Of a stretch of 64,000 nt of DNA, positions 7,919 through 15,774 are shown in pieces (the first letter of the stretch is position 1; the number at the start of each line of letters is the position of its first letter). A program made the translations under genes and the position numbers. This DNA comes from Paenibacillus thalictri. Its GTDB lineage: Bacteria; Bacillota; Bacilli; Paenibacillales; NBRC-103111. The stretch spans positions 124,001 to 188,000 of the forward strand of contig NZ_SIRE01000008.1 of NCBI RefSeq assembly GCF_004307995.1, written 5' to 3'. The notes below the pieces were generated by a model. The model was not told the origin of the DNA. It searched no databases and was given only the letters and a program-made list of their open reading frames with translations.

Positions 7919-9415
7919 ATGAACATTTATTGGGGAGATTTGCACAATCACTGCGGTATCAGCTACGGTTACGGGAGCTTGGAAAATGCGCTGAAAGCGG
8001 CCAAGGGGCAGCTGGATTTCGTAACGGTCATCGGTCACGCTTCTTGGCACGATATGCCGGAGCGGACACCGGAGCTGGAGTTTCTCGTCGATTTTCACGT
8101 CAAAGGGTTTGCCAAGCTGAAAGCGCAGTGGGAGCAAGTGCTGGAAACCGTCAAACAGGCTAACGTGCCGCACGAATTCGTCGCATTTCAAGGTTACGAA
8201 GCACACTCCAGCTTATACGGCGACCATCATATCGTCTGTATGGACGACGATATGCCGCTGTTGCAGGATGATTCCCCTTATGGCGTCGTCGCCAAGCTGA
8301 AGCCGCGGCGCGCAATCGCCGTGCCGCATCACGTCGGTTATACGCCGGGTTACCGTGGCGGCAACTGGGATACGTTTGATCCGGCGATCAGTCCGATTGT
8401 CGAAGTGTATTCGAAACACGGCTGCGGCATGTCCGATGAAAGCTTGTACCCGTATTTGCACGATATGGGCCCACGCGACTCCCGCAGCATGGTATTCGCC
8501 GGCATTCAAAAAGGCCACCGCTTCGGTTTTGTCGGCTCGACCGACCATCATGCCGGATATCCGGGTTCCTATGGAGACGGGCGCCTGGCGGTGCTGGCGA
8601 CGGAAAAAACACGCGAAGGCATCTGGGAAGCAATTCAAGCCCGCCGCACGTATGCGGTAACCGGGGATAAAATGCAGTGCGGCTTCCGTTTGAACGGCGC
8701 CGACATGGGCAGCGAAGTACAGGTTTCCGGCGAACGGAACTTGCAGCTGGATATCAAAGGCTGCGACCGTTTCGACAAAATCGTCGTCTACAAAAATTTA
8801 CGGCCGTGGAAGACTGTTGCCGGAGAATCGCTGCGTGTGGCGGCAGGTTCGGCTGCGGGAACGTATAAAGTGCGTGTGGAGATGGGCTGGGGCGATGCCA
8901 AAGACGGTTATTTCTGGCAGGGCCAAACGTCCGTACAAGGCGGCAAGCTGGCTTCCGTGGAGACATGCTTCAGAGGCCGCAGCGTGCTTGCGCCGACGCC
9001 GGATATGAAGGACAATCCGAATATGAACGAGCTGCATAACGAACTTGTAAGCCAGACGGAAAACGAAGTCACTTGGACCTGCACGACCTTCAAAAACCCG
9101 ACCACTTTGCATTCTCATACCGCCGCGCTGATCCTTGAAATCGAAGGTGATGTTTCCACCGTTGTGGAAGTGACGCTTAACGGCAAAACGATGTCCGCCT
9201 CGATCGGCGAACTGCTGCTTGGCAGCCGCAGCGTACATCTGAAGCCGCACAATTCCGAAGCTTTTGTGCTGCACCGCGCCGTTCCGGAAGCGGAATATAC
9301 GTTCAGCGGCGAGTGGATCGATACGGAAAAAGAAGCGGAAACCGACGTGTATCATGTGGAGATCCGTCAAGTCAACAACCAGTATGCCTGGATTTCACCG
9401 ATTTTTGTTGTATAA
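7919..9415 (+). CDS. DUF3604/PHP-like metal-dependent protein
   Basis: 498 residues. The start MNIYWGDLHNHCGISYGYGS, with the GDLHNH motif, and later His/Asp-rich segments (VPHHVGYTPGYR, GSTDHHAGYPGSYGDG) are those of PHP-fold proteins related to DUF3604. These are presumed metal-dependent hydrolases, but no reaction is firmly established for this group. The last 200 residues are beta-rich. ATG 7919 is chosen over the ATG at 7898 because GGAGGAG lies just before it. It follows the sulfatase by 152 bases and is closed by a strong terminator at 9470. DUF3604-type genes often sit beside sulfatases, so it probably processes the same substrate. That role is inference. Confidence 0.75.
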   Translation: MNIYWGDLHNHCGISYGYGSLENALKAAKGQLDFVTVIGHASWHDMPERTPELEFLVDFHVKGFAKLKAQWEQVLETVKQANVPHEFVAFQGYEAHSSLYGDHHIVCMDDDMPLLQDDSPYGVVAKLKPRRAIAVPHHVGYTPGYRGGNWDTFDPAISPIVEVYSKHGCGMSDESLYPYLHDMGPRDSRSMVFAGIQKGHRFGFVGSTDHHAGYPGSYGDGRLAVLATEKTREGIWEAIQARRTYAVTGDKMQCGFRLNGADMGSEVQVSGERNLQLDIKGCDRFDKIVVYKNLRPWKTVAGESLRVAAGSAAGTYKVRVEMGWGDAKDGYFWQGQTSVQGGKLASVETCFRGRSVLAPTPDMKDNPNMNELHNELVSQTENEVTWTCTTFKNPTTLHSHTAALILEIEGDVSTVVEVTLNGKTMSASIGELLLGSRSVHLKPHNSEAFVLHRAVPEAEYTFSGEWIDTEKEAETDVYHVEIRQVNNQYAWISPIFVV

Positions 9416-9469
9416 AACAGTCATCTGCAAATAAACAAGCTAGGTGAAATACTGAGTAAATAAGTCAAG

Positions 9470-9497
9470 GCCTCGTCCATCGCGACGAGGCTTTTTT
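9470..9497 (+). terminator. Rho-independent terminator of the sulfatase-DUF3604 operon
   Basis: GCCTCGTC (9470-9477), a six-base loop, then GACGAGGC (9484-9491) and six T. The 8-bp stem is perfect. It lies 55 bases after the stop codon. Confidence 0.9.
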
Positions 9498-9498
9498 C

Positions 9499-9660
9499 TC
9501 GCTTGCGCTGATCCCTGATCGTTCCCTGCGAAAGAAAATCTCCGGCTATTTCCCGCTGCTGCAATTTGTGCAAGAGCCTTCCTATATCGATCCGAAAATA
9601 TTTTACTTGGAATGCGTAGGGTTGAAACATTTGCTTCGCTTGATCAGTCCAATTAAGTAG
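9499..9660 (+). pseudogene. C-terminal gene remnant of unknown origin
   Basis: Directly after the terminator the frame ending at TAG 9658-9660 reads as protein-like sequence. It includes KKISGYFPLLQFVQEP, then a stretch containing PKIFYLECVGLKHLL, and ends in LISPIK. Composition and codon use look coding, but there is no start codon with a ribosome site, because the frame runs back into the terminator stem. It looks like the last 50-odd codons of a gene whose front has been lost, perhaps by a deletion that joined it to the DUF3604 locus. I do not recognise the family. Confidence 0.4.
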
Positions 9661-9683
9661 CAAATAAATAAAGGGGGAGCGAA

Positions 9684-10762
9684 ATGCGCAAAGCTCTAAT
9701 TGTAAAAAGTATAGCGGCATTTCTTCTGCTCACGGCTTGCGAGGTAAAAACGGATGCCGGACCTGCGGCGTCGGAGATAGCGGTGGATACGATTACCGTC
9801 CTCGCCAAATCGGACATCGATTATGACCGCAACGGCAGCATGGAAAAACTTGAGGTGCGGATGCTGTCGGGAGGTTTGAAAGAAGAGCAAGAGCCCGGAC
9901 CGTACACGGGTCCGTATTGGGAAGGGACTTTTCAGTTGATGCTGTCTGGGGTAGACGGGACGCCGCTTCATCGGCTAGATTTGAATTCGACGTTCGGAAG
10001 CGAAGCGCTCATTTTTGCCAAAAATCGCGCATTTAACATCGCTTTCGCCGATTACAACAATGACGGGTATCCGGATTTTACAATCGGCCAATATTTTTCT
10101 TCGAACGGGTTTACCTACAATATATATTCGCTTCAGCCGGAAGGCATTATTGTTCTGCATCGCGATTTGTACACGGCTGCCGGCGAATATTCGATCCTCT
10201 ACGAGAAAGCAGGCACTGCTTCGTTCAAAAACCGCTATTATGACATGGATAAAGGAAAAATGACCGAGACGTTATTTACATGGCAAGGCGACAAGTTCGT
10301 CCGGACGGAATGTGAAGGCTGCGGTATGCCCCGGCCGGCTGGAGATGAGCAGTGGCTGCTTTCGAAGGAGACGGAAGAGCGGTACGGCCGGTTTGCGGAG
10401 AACAAGGAGGAAGAGCTGCTTCGCGGACTTTCGCCGCTTGACGTTTTCAAGTTTTATGTTAAGGCTTCCGAAGAGGGAGACTACGAAACGCAATATGCGC
10501 TTTTCATCAAGGATCCCAGTCACGAGCTGCCCTCCTATAAGACGTATATCAACGAAATTTCGCGGGATCAGGAAGCGCTGGAACGGTCCAACAGATGTGG
10601 GCGGAGCTTAAAGCAAGCTACGGGCTGACGGAAGAGGTCGAAGGAGATCGGGCGCTTATTCGCATCTCCAACGGAAGCGGCAACAAAGAAGATGAGAAAG
10701 GGTTCCAGCTTGTCAAAAGCAAAGACGGGATATGGAAAGCCGCGTGGCTGCCGATGCAATGA
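9684..10762 (+). pseudogene. Secreted lipoprotein gene interrupted by a frameshift
   Basis: The first frame (9684-10628, 314 codons) starts MRKALIVKSIAAF with lipobox LLTAC, so the product is a lipoprotein. It has an FG-GAP-like calcium-loop segment DYNNDGYPDFTIG. Near 10575-10585 the frame slips. The correct continuation is in the next frame and reads QQMWAELKASYGLTEEVEG through to KAAWLPMQ, ending at TGA 10760-10762. One missing base, probably a GGG shortened to GG at the end of the CGG codon near 10583, would restore a protein of about 359 residues. It is either a young pseudogene or a sequencing error. GGGGGAG precedes the ATG. Function is unknown. Confidence 0.75.
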
Positions 10763-10903
10763 GCAAACGCATGGCGGGTCATTTTGTAATACGGAGAGTT
10801 TAGCTATAATCGTACTTTACAAGAGCATTTGTGATAACCTCTTAAAAGGGACGGTTTCTGACGTTCCATTCCAATTCATCCAAGAAAGGCAGAGTGAATA
10901 ACC

Positions 10904-11233
10904 GTGGCAACCATCGATGATTTTTTGAGTCTGGATATACGTATCGGTACTGTGATCAAAGCGGAAGCATTTCCCGAAGCACGAAAACCCGCTATCAAAT
11001 TGGAGATTGATTTTGGTGAGCTAGGTATAAAACGTTCTTCGGCTCAAATAACGAAAAGATACAGTCCGGAACGGCTGGCCGGTCAACAAGTGGCCGCCGT
11101 AGTCAATTTTCCGGCAAGACGTATTGCCGGTTTTGAATCTGAAGTGCTGGTCATCGGAGGTGTTCCGGAGGAAGGTGATGTCGTATTGCTAAAACCGGAT
11201 GAACCGGTTAAAAATGGCACTCCGGTTGCTTAA
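10904..11233 (+). CDS. csaA: CsaA-like tRNA-binding/chaperone protein
   Basis: 109 residues, the size of CsaA. It is a single EMAP/Trbp111-type OB fold: the start [17 protein letters not shown] and the strand [20 protein letters not shown] match the family, as does the end [18 protein letters not shown]. CsaA proteins are cytoplasmic homodimers with export-related chaperone activity in Bacillus and a tRNA-binding fold. The start is GTG at 10904. A possible promoter -10 TATAAT is at 10805-10810 with a poor -35. It stands alone and is followed by a structured 140-base element. Confidence 0.9.
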   Translation: MATIDDFLSLDIRIGTVIKAEAFPEARKPAIKLEIDFGELGIKRSSAQITKRYSPERLAGQQVAAVVNFPARRIAGFESEVLVIGGVPEEGDVVLLKPDEPVKNGTPVA

Positions 11234-11239
11234 AATGGC

Positions 11240-11379
11240 AAGTGAACGCTGCTGCATGAGCGAATCATGCTTACGATCGCTAATTGTCCCCGAATATCTT
11301 GAATGTACCTGCTTACGGCAGGTGAAATTCGGGGACAAAAGCGAACGCTGGCGCTTCTCCAGCATGATTTCGCTCACTT
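11240..11379. repeat. Complex nested inverted-repeat element, 140 bp
   Basis: Outer arms AAGTGA (11240-11245) and TCACTT (11374-11379). A second pair is AGCGAATCATGC (11259-11270) with GCATGATTTCGCT (11362-11374, one bulge). A central perfect 12-bp stem TTGTCCCCGAAT (11284-11295) pairs with 11327-11338. Within that, ACCTGC (11307-11312) pairs with GCAGGT (11318-11323). Alternative side hairpins also exist (AGCGA with TCGCT; GCTGG with CCAGC). Short ORFs read through it on both strands, as expected of a palindrome. It separates convergent csaA and the rhamnosidase gene and has no T-run directly after it. It could be a MITE or REP-like repeat or a structured RNA. Confidence 0.55.
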
Positions 11380-11437
11380 AAGCTGCTTTTTCAGTGGCCT
11401 TGGTTATTCCGCACGGGATCCTTTCATTGATATACGT

Positions 11438-14083
11438 TTAGCTCCCAACTAGACGGTTCCCGTCTTCCAACTTGCATTCAAAGCGGTATGTTCCGGAGCC
11501 AACCGTCTGATTGGCATGGCCGGGCAAAACAACGACGGCTTCGGTATTGGCAGGAACGGTGATTTCGACATCGATGCTGCCGTCCGAGTTCTTTTCCCAC
11601 GAAGAGCGGATCGTTCCGTATATCGATTCGTAGGAGGCCCGGACATAATTCAACTGCTCGCCGAATTGAGGCGCTATCCGGAACCGCTTGTATCCGGGCT
11701 GGCCGTCCAAGGTGTCGATGCCCGCCGCGGACCGGTACAGCCATTCTCCGACGGAGCCGTATGCGTAGTGGTTGTAGGAATTCATGTTATCGCTCCAGAA
11801 GGAGCCGTCGGGTTTGATGCCGTCCCAATGTTCCCAGATCGTTGTAGCGCCTTGGGTGACGGAGTACAACCAGGACGGATATTCTTTTTGCAGCACAAGT
11901 TTGTACGCCAAGTCGTTGTATCCGTAACGGGTCAGCACGGGGCAAAGGTAAGGCGTGCCGACAAAACCGGTCGTCAATTTGCAGTCGTTTTTCTCGATGA
12001 GAGACGCCAGGATGCCGGCGGCGCGCTCGCGATGACGCTCTTCGAGCAGGTCAAACATAAGCGCAAGCACATAAGCAGTCTGCGTTGGAGCGATGACCCG
12101 GCCGTTCGGCGAAACGAACTCCTTGCGGAAGTTCTCGACGACATTCCGGTGCAGCTCACGGTACGCCGCGGCATCATCGGAATACCCGAGCGCTTCGGCG
12201 CTGCGCGACAGCAGATCTGCGCAATGGGCGTAAAACGCGGTAGCAATCAGGTCTGTCGGCGTCTGCCCGATATAACTGCCATCCTTGCCGTCCAACGCCA
12301 GCCAATCGCCGAAATGGAAGCCGGTGTTCCACAGAAACTCGTTGTCGCCGCGGCTGTGAATATATTCCACCCATGCTTTCATGCTGGGATACTGCTGCTT
12401 CAATAATCGGACGTCGCCGTACACTTCGTACATTGTCCACGGACAAATCACCGCCGCATCCCCCCAAGCGGATGAGGAGTGATTGCTGTCGTCCTCCGTG
12501 AATTGGTCGTTAAACGGGATAAACGGAATGACGAAAGGTACGCCGCCATTTTTCAACTGGTCTGCCGCCAAATCGCGAAGCCATTTCGTAAAAAACGGCG
12601 CGACATCCATCAAAAAGGTAGACGTACGAATGAAAACTTGAGCGTCGCCGGTCCAGCCCAGACGTTCGTCGCGCTGCGGACAGTCGGTCGGCACGTCGAG
12701 GAAGTTTCCTTTTTGCCCCCAAAGAATATTTCGCCACAACTGGTTGAGCAGCTCGTCAGACGTTTCGAAGCTGCCGGCCGGCTCCAGATCGGAATGTGCA
12801 ACGCAGCCGACAAAGCGCCCTTCAAGCTTATCTTCGGACACGCCTTCCACCAGCACGTAACGGAAGCCTTGGAAGCTGAACAAAGGCTCAAATGTTTCCT
12901 CGCCTTCACCATGGCAGATGTAGGTTACGGTTTGTTTGGCTGTTCTCAGGTTGCCGGTGTAGAAGTTGCCTTCCTTATCCAATACTTCGGCATGCTGTAA
13001 GCGAATCACGGTACCCGGCGCTTCATTCACAGTAAATCGCATCCAGCCGACCATGTTTTGGCCGAGGTCCAGCACGGTTTCGCCTTTTGGCGTACGCAGC
13101 GTGCGAATCGGCAGCAGTTCCTGGATAACGCGGACCGGTTCATTTTCCTGGGCGATGAGTAGGTCCTTCGACCAAGCTTGACGTTGCACTTGAGTCCAGG
13201 CGGCATCGTTAAAATGAGGTTCGGCCCAGCCCTTCGCTTCTTGGCGAGCGTCGTATGTCTCGCCGTGATAGATTTCCGACATGCGCAAGGCGCCTTCGCT
13301 TGCCTTCCAATTTCCGTCAGCATCCGTGAAAATACACTGTTCGCTCCCGTCCGCATAAGTGACGTGAAGTTCAAGCAGCAGGCCGCGTTCTTTTCCATAT
13401 AAGCTGCGGCCGCCGGTCCAGGCAAGGTTTCCGCTGTACCAGCCGTTCCCCAGCACTACGCCAAGAGCGTTACTGCCTTCCGTCAACAGCTCCGTCACGT
13501 CGTACGACTGGTATTGCAGCCGCTTGTGATAGCTGGTCCAACCAGGCGCCATCCGGGTATCGTCCGCGTCCCGCCCGTTGAGAAAAAGCCGGTACACGCC
13601 GTGGGCCGTCGCGTAAACACGCGCAGATACAGGGTTTTCGTGAAGGGTAAAGGCCGTTCTTACATAATGGCACGGGTCTTCTTCGAGGGAGGGAGAAGCA
13701 GGGAGTTCGGCGGTAATCCATGCCGCCTGCCATGCCTGAGGCGACATTAAGCCTGTCTCCCAATAGGCCGTTTCGCTCCAGTCCGACTCTGTTCCGTCGG
13801 CGAGTTTGACGCGCACGCGGTACCAGTACCGGGTCCGCGGCTTGAGCGCCGTACCTGCGTAGTCAACATGAACCGACTGATCCGTATCGACAACCCCCGA
13901 ATCCCATAATAGCGCCGCGCCGTCCATATAGGGATGCGTACTGACTTGAATCCGGTATGCGCTTTGTTTTGCTCCTTGCGCCTCTACCGATAACTTCCAG
14001 AAAAACCGGGGGATTTGCACATCCATTCCGAGCGGATTCCGCTTATATTCGCAGCGCAGATCGTAAACCGATACCTTTTTCAT
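11438..14083 (-). CDS. Alpha-L-rhamnosidase, GH78
   Basis: 881 residues with the full GH78 architecture: an N-terminal fibronectin-III-like sandwich (about 10-115), a jelly-roll domain (about 130-310), a second beta domain, an (alpha/alpha)6 catalytic barrel and a C-terminal beta domain. The catalytic motif DCPQRDERLGWTGD is at about residues 467-480. There is no signal peptide, so it is probably cytoplasmic and hydrolyses terminal alpha-L-rhamnose from imported glycosides. The frame includes a TTG at 14086, but ATG 14083 fits the ribosome site GGAGGG better. It diverges from an AraC-type regulator at 14227, the likely activator. No rhamnose catabolic genes are nearby. Confidence 0.93.
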   Translation of the reverse strand: MKKVSVYDLRCEYKRNPLGMDVQIPRFFWKLSVEAQGAKQSAYRIQVSTHPYMDGAALLWDSGVVDTDQSVHVDYAGTALKPRTRYWYRVRVKLADGTESDWSETAYWETGLMSPQAWQAAWITAELPASPSLEEDPCHYVRTAFTLHENPVSARVYATAHGVYRLFLNGRDADDTRMAPGWTSYHKRLQYQSYDVTELLTEGSNALGVVLGNGWYSGNLAWTGGRSLYGKERGLLLELHVTYADGSEQCIFTDADGNWKASEGALRMSEIYHGETYDARQEAKGWAEPHFNDAAWTQVQRQAWSKDLLIAQENEPVRVIQELLPIRTLRTPKGETVLDLGQNMVGWMRFTVNEAPGTVIRLQHAEVLDKEGNFYTGNLRTAKQTVTYICHGEGEETFEPLFSFQGFRYVLVEGVSEDKLEGRFVGCVAHSDLEPAGSFETSDELLNQLWRNILWGQKGNFLDVPTDCPQRDERLGWTGDAQVFIRTSTFLMDVAPFFTKWLRDLAADQLKNGGVPFVIPFIPFNDQFTEDDSNHSSSAWGDAAVICPWTMYEVYGDVRLLKQQYPSMKAWVEYIHSRGDNEFLWNTGFHFGDWLALDGKDGSYIGQTPTDLIATAFYAHCADLLSRSAEALGYSDDAAAYRELHRNVVENFRKEFVSPNGRVIAPTQTAYVLALMFDLLEERHRERAAGILASLIEKNDCKLTTGFVGTPYLCPVLTRYGYNDLAYKLVLQKEYPSWLYSVTQGATTIWEHWDGIKPDGSFWSDNMNSYNHYAYGSVGEWLYRSAAGIDTLDGQPGYKRFRIAPQFGEQLNYVRASYESIYGTIRSSWEKNSDGSIDVEITVPANTEAVVVLPGHANQTVGSGTYRFECKLEDGNRLVGS

Positions 14084-14226
14084 CAATTGGAGCCCTCCAA
14101 ATCAACTGTATTTATACCAAGTATACGAAGGGAAACCACGTCAACACACGGGTATTCTTGACAAATGAACAAGGGATATATGACAATAAATAAAGGATAA
14201 GGACAGTCAGTTTTGGGGGGATGTAC

Positions 14227-15096
14227 ATGGAGCGCCGGGTGGGTCTGTTGCGCCGTTCCGAACTGTTAGGTGAAGAAGAAAGTCTTTTCGTGAATCGGGT
14301 GGAAGAAACATTTGAATTGGAATATCATTCCCACGATTTTTACGAAATCGCTTATGTGTCAGGGGGCAGGGGTTTCCACCATTGGGGCGGCCGCGTTGTG
14401 CCCGTATCCAAGGGAGATTTGTTTCTTCTCCCGATCGGATTGCCTCATGTGTTTCGTCCTGCCTCGGCGGACGAAGGAGAGAAGCTGGCGGTGTATAACT
14501 GCGTTTTTTCCGAATCGCTGCTGCGTAAGGCCGCGGAAACCATCGAAGATATCGACTTGTTCGTTATGTTTGAGCCGGAAGGAAAACAAATACGGGATAC
14601 GCGATGGATGATCGAGCCGTTATACCAACGTATGTTGGAGGAATACAAAGGGAAATCCGCCGGTTCAAGCGGCATGCTTTTTGGTCTGTTTCTGCAGTTG
14701 CTAGTGCAGCTTCACCGGTTTATATGCGGCATGGATGTTGCAGGTAAACCGCAAAACGGCGACGATCCGATTCAAGATGCCATCGATTATATTGGCCGTC
14801 ATGCGGCGGAAAATCTGACGATTCGTCTGCTTGCGGAACGATGCGGAATGAGTGAACGGCATTTTTTCAGACTATTTAAGTCGCGGACAGGGCACTCGTT
14901 TCTCGAATATGTGCAGCATACCCGCATCCGTATGAGCTGCGAGCTGCTTCTGGGCACCCGGCATAAGGTGGGCACGGTTGCGGAGATGGCCGGTTACCGC
15001 GATCCGCAATCCTTCCACCAAGTATTTAAAAAAATTGTCGGCATGACGCCGGGGGATTATCGTAAAAAAGAAGGAGCCGTTACATTAGGGCAATGA
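14227..15096 (+). CDS. AraC family transcriptional regulator
   Basis: 289 residues. An N-terminal cupin-like effector domain (about 15-110, with YHSHDFYEIAYVSGG) and two C-terminal helix-turn-helix motifs (about 190-285: LTIRLLAERCGMSERHFFRL and HKVGTVAEMAGYRDPQSFHQ). This is the usual layout of sugar-responsive activators. ATG 14227 is preferred over ATG 14221 because the GGGGGG ribosome site abuts the latter. It is divergent from the GH78 rhamnosidase across 143 bases, so a rhamnoside-responsive activator of that gene is likely. A TTGACA at 14158-14163 may be part of a promoter, but no well-spaced -10 was found. Confidence 0.88.
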   Translation: MERRVGLLRRSELLGEEESLFVNRVEETFELEYHSHDFYEIAYVSGGRGFHHWGGRVVPVSKGDLFLLPIGLPHVFRPASADEGEKLAVYNCVFSESLLRKAAETIEDIDLFVMFEPEGKQIRDTRWMIEPLYQRMLEEYKGKSAGSSGMLFGLFLQLLVQLHRFICGMDVAGKPQNGDDPIQDAIDYIGRHAAENLTIRLLAERCGMSERHFFRLFKSRTGHSFLEYVQHTRIRMSCELLLGTRHKVGTVAEMAGYRDPQSFHQVFKKIVGMTPGDYRKKEGAVTLGQ

Positions 15097-15136
15097 TATA
15101 AAACATCACCCATTTGGAAAAAGCGAGAGTGAGAAT

Positions 15137-15556
15137 ATGAACATTAGATTGGCAGCCGAATCTGACAACCCTGATTTAAGAGAAGTCTATTTGGAATCAC
15201 GCCGTAATCGTTTTTATTGGGCGGTAACAGAAAACATGAAATTAGATGACTTCGATCGGGATACTGTGGATGAAGTTATCCTATTAGCGGAGGAAGATTC
15301 GCGGGTAGCAGGATTTGTTTCGTTGTATTTACCCGACAATTTTATTCATCATTTATTTGTTCATCCCGATTTCTTCGGGAAGGGTGCAGGCGTTCGGCTG
15401 CTTCAGGCCGCCATTCATAAGATGCATACACCCGTAACGTTAAAGTGTGTATCGAAAAATCACAAGGCAATGAAATTTTACGAGAAGAACGGTTGGCAAA
15501 AGGTGGTCGAAGAGAGCGGGGCGGGAGAACCGTATTGGATTATGAGGTATGAATAA
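15137..15556 (+). CDS. GNAT family N-acetyltransferase
   Basis: 139 residues covering one GNAT domain. The acetyl-CoA binding stretch LFVHPDFFGKGAGVRLLQAA (about 76-95) carries the Q/R-x2-G-x-G/A-type loop, and the end FYEKNGWQKV is the standard last strand. The acceptor cannot be told. It lies 40 bases after the AraC gene and is closed by a hairpin at 15578, so it may be the last gene of that transcript. Confidence 0.82.
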   Translation: MNIRLAAESDNPDLREVYLESRRNRFYWAVTENMKLDDFDRDTVDEVILLAEEDSRVAGFVSLYLPDNFIHHLFVHPDFFGKGAGVRLLQAAIHKMHTPVTLKCVSKNHKAMKFYEKNGWQKVVEESGAGEPYWIMRYE

Positions 15557-15577
15557 AAATAATTACCAGCCGTAGTT

Positions 15578-15620
15578 AACCGCCGGGCCGTAATCAGGCT
15601 TCAGGCGGTTGTTTCTTTTT
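15578..15620 (+). terminator. Terminator after the GNAT gene
   Basis: AACCGCC (15578-15584) pairs with GGCGGTT (15604-15610) across a 19-base loop, followed by a T-rich tail GTTTCTTTTT. Moderate strength because of the large loop. Confidence 0.6.
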
Positions 15621-15774
15621 GTGCGGCAAAAGAAAAAAATCGCTGCAATCCAGCTTTCCACAAGGAAATCCGGGCAAGAGCAAAAGTTGTCTATTGAGTG
15701 CCGATTTCGTTTGTTTATATACTGGGTGTGTGTTTTAGAAAACTGTTTGTTATACGAATGGGGAGGAATGAGAC

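Noticed and set aside
11189..11381. Two opposite short ORFs over the palindromic element
   Set aside because: Palindromic DNA gives open frames on both strands by symmetry; neither has coding features.
11516..12406. 296-codon + strand frame inside the GH78 gene
   Set aside because: Antisense shadow of the rhamnosidase, which has clear domains and a ribosome site.
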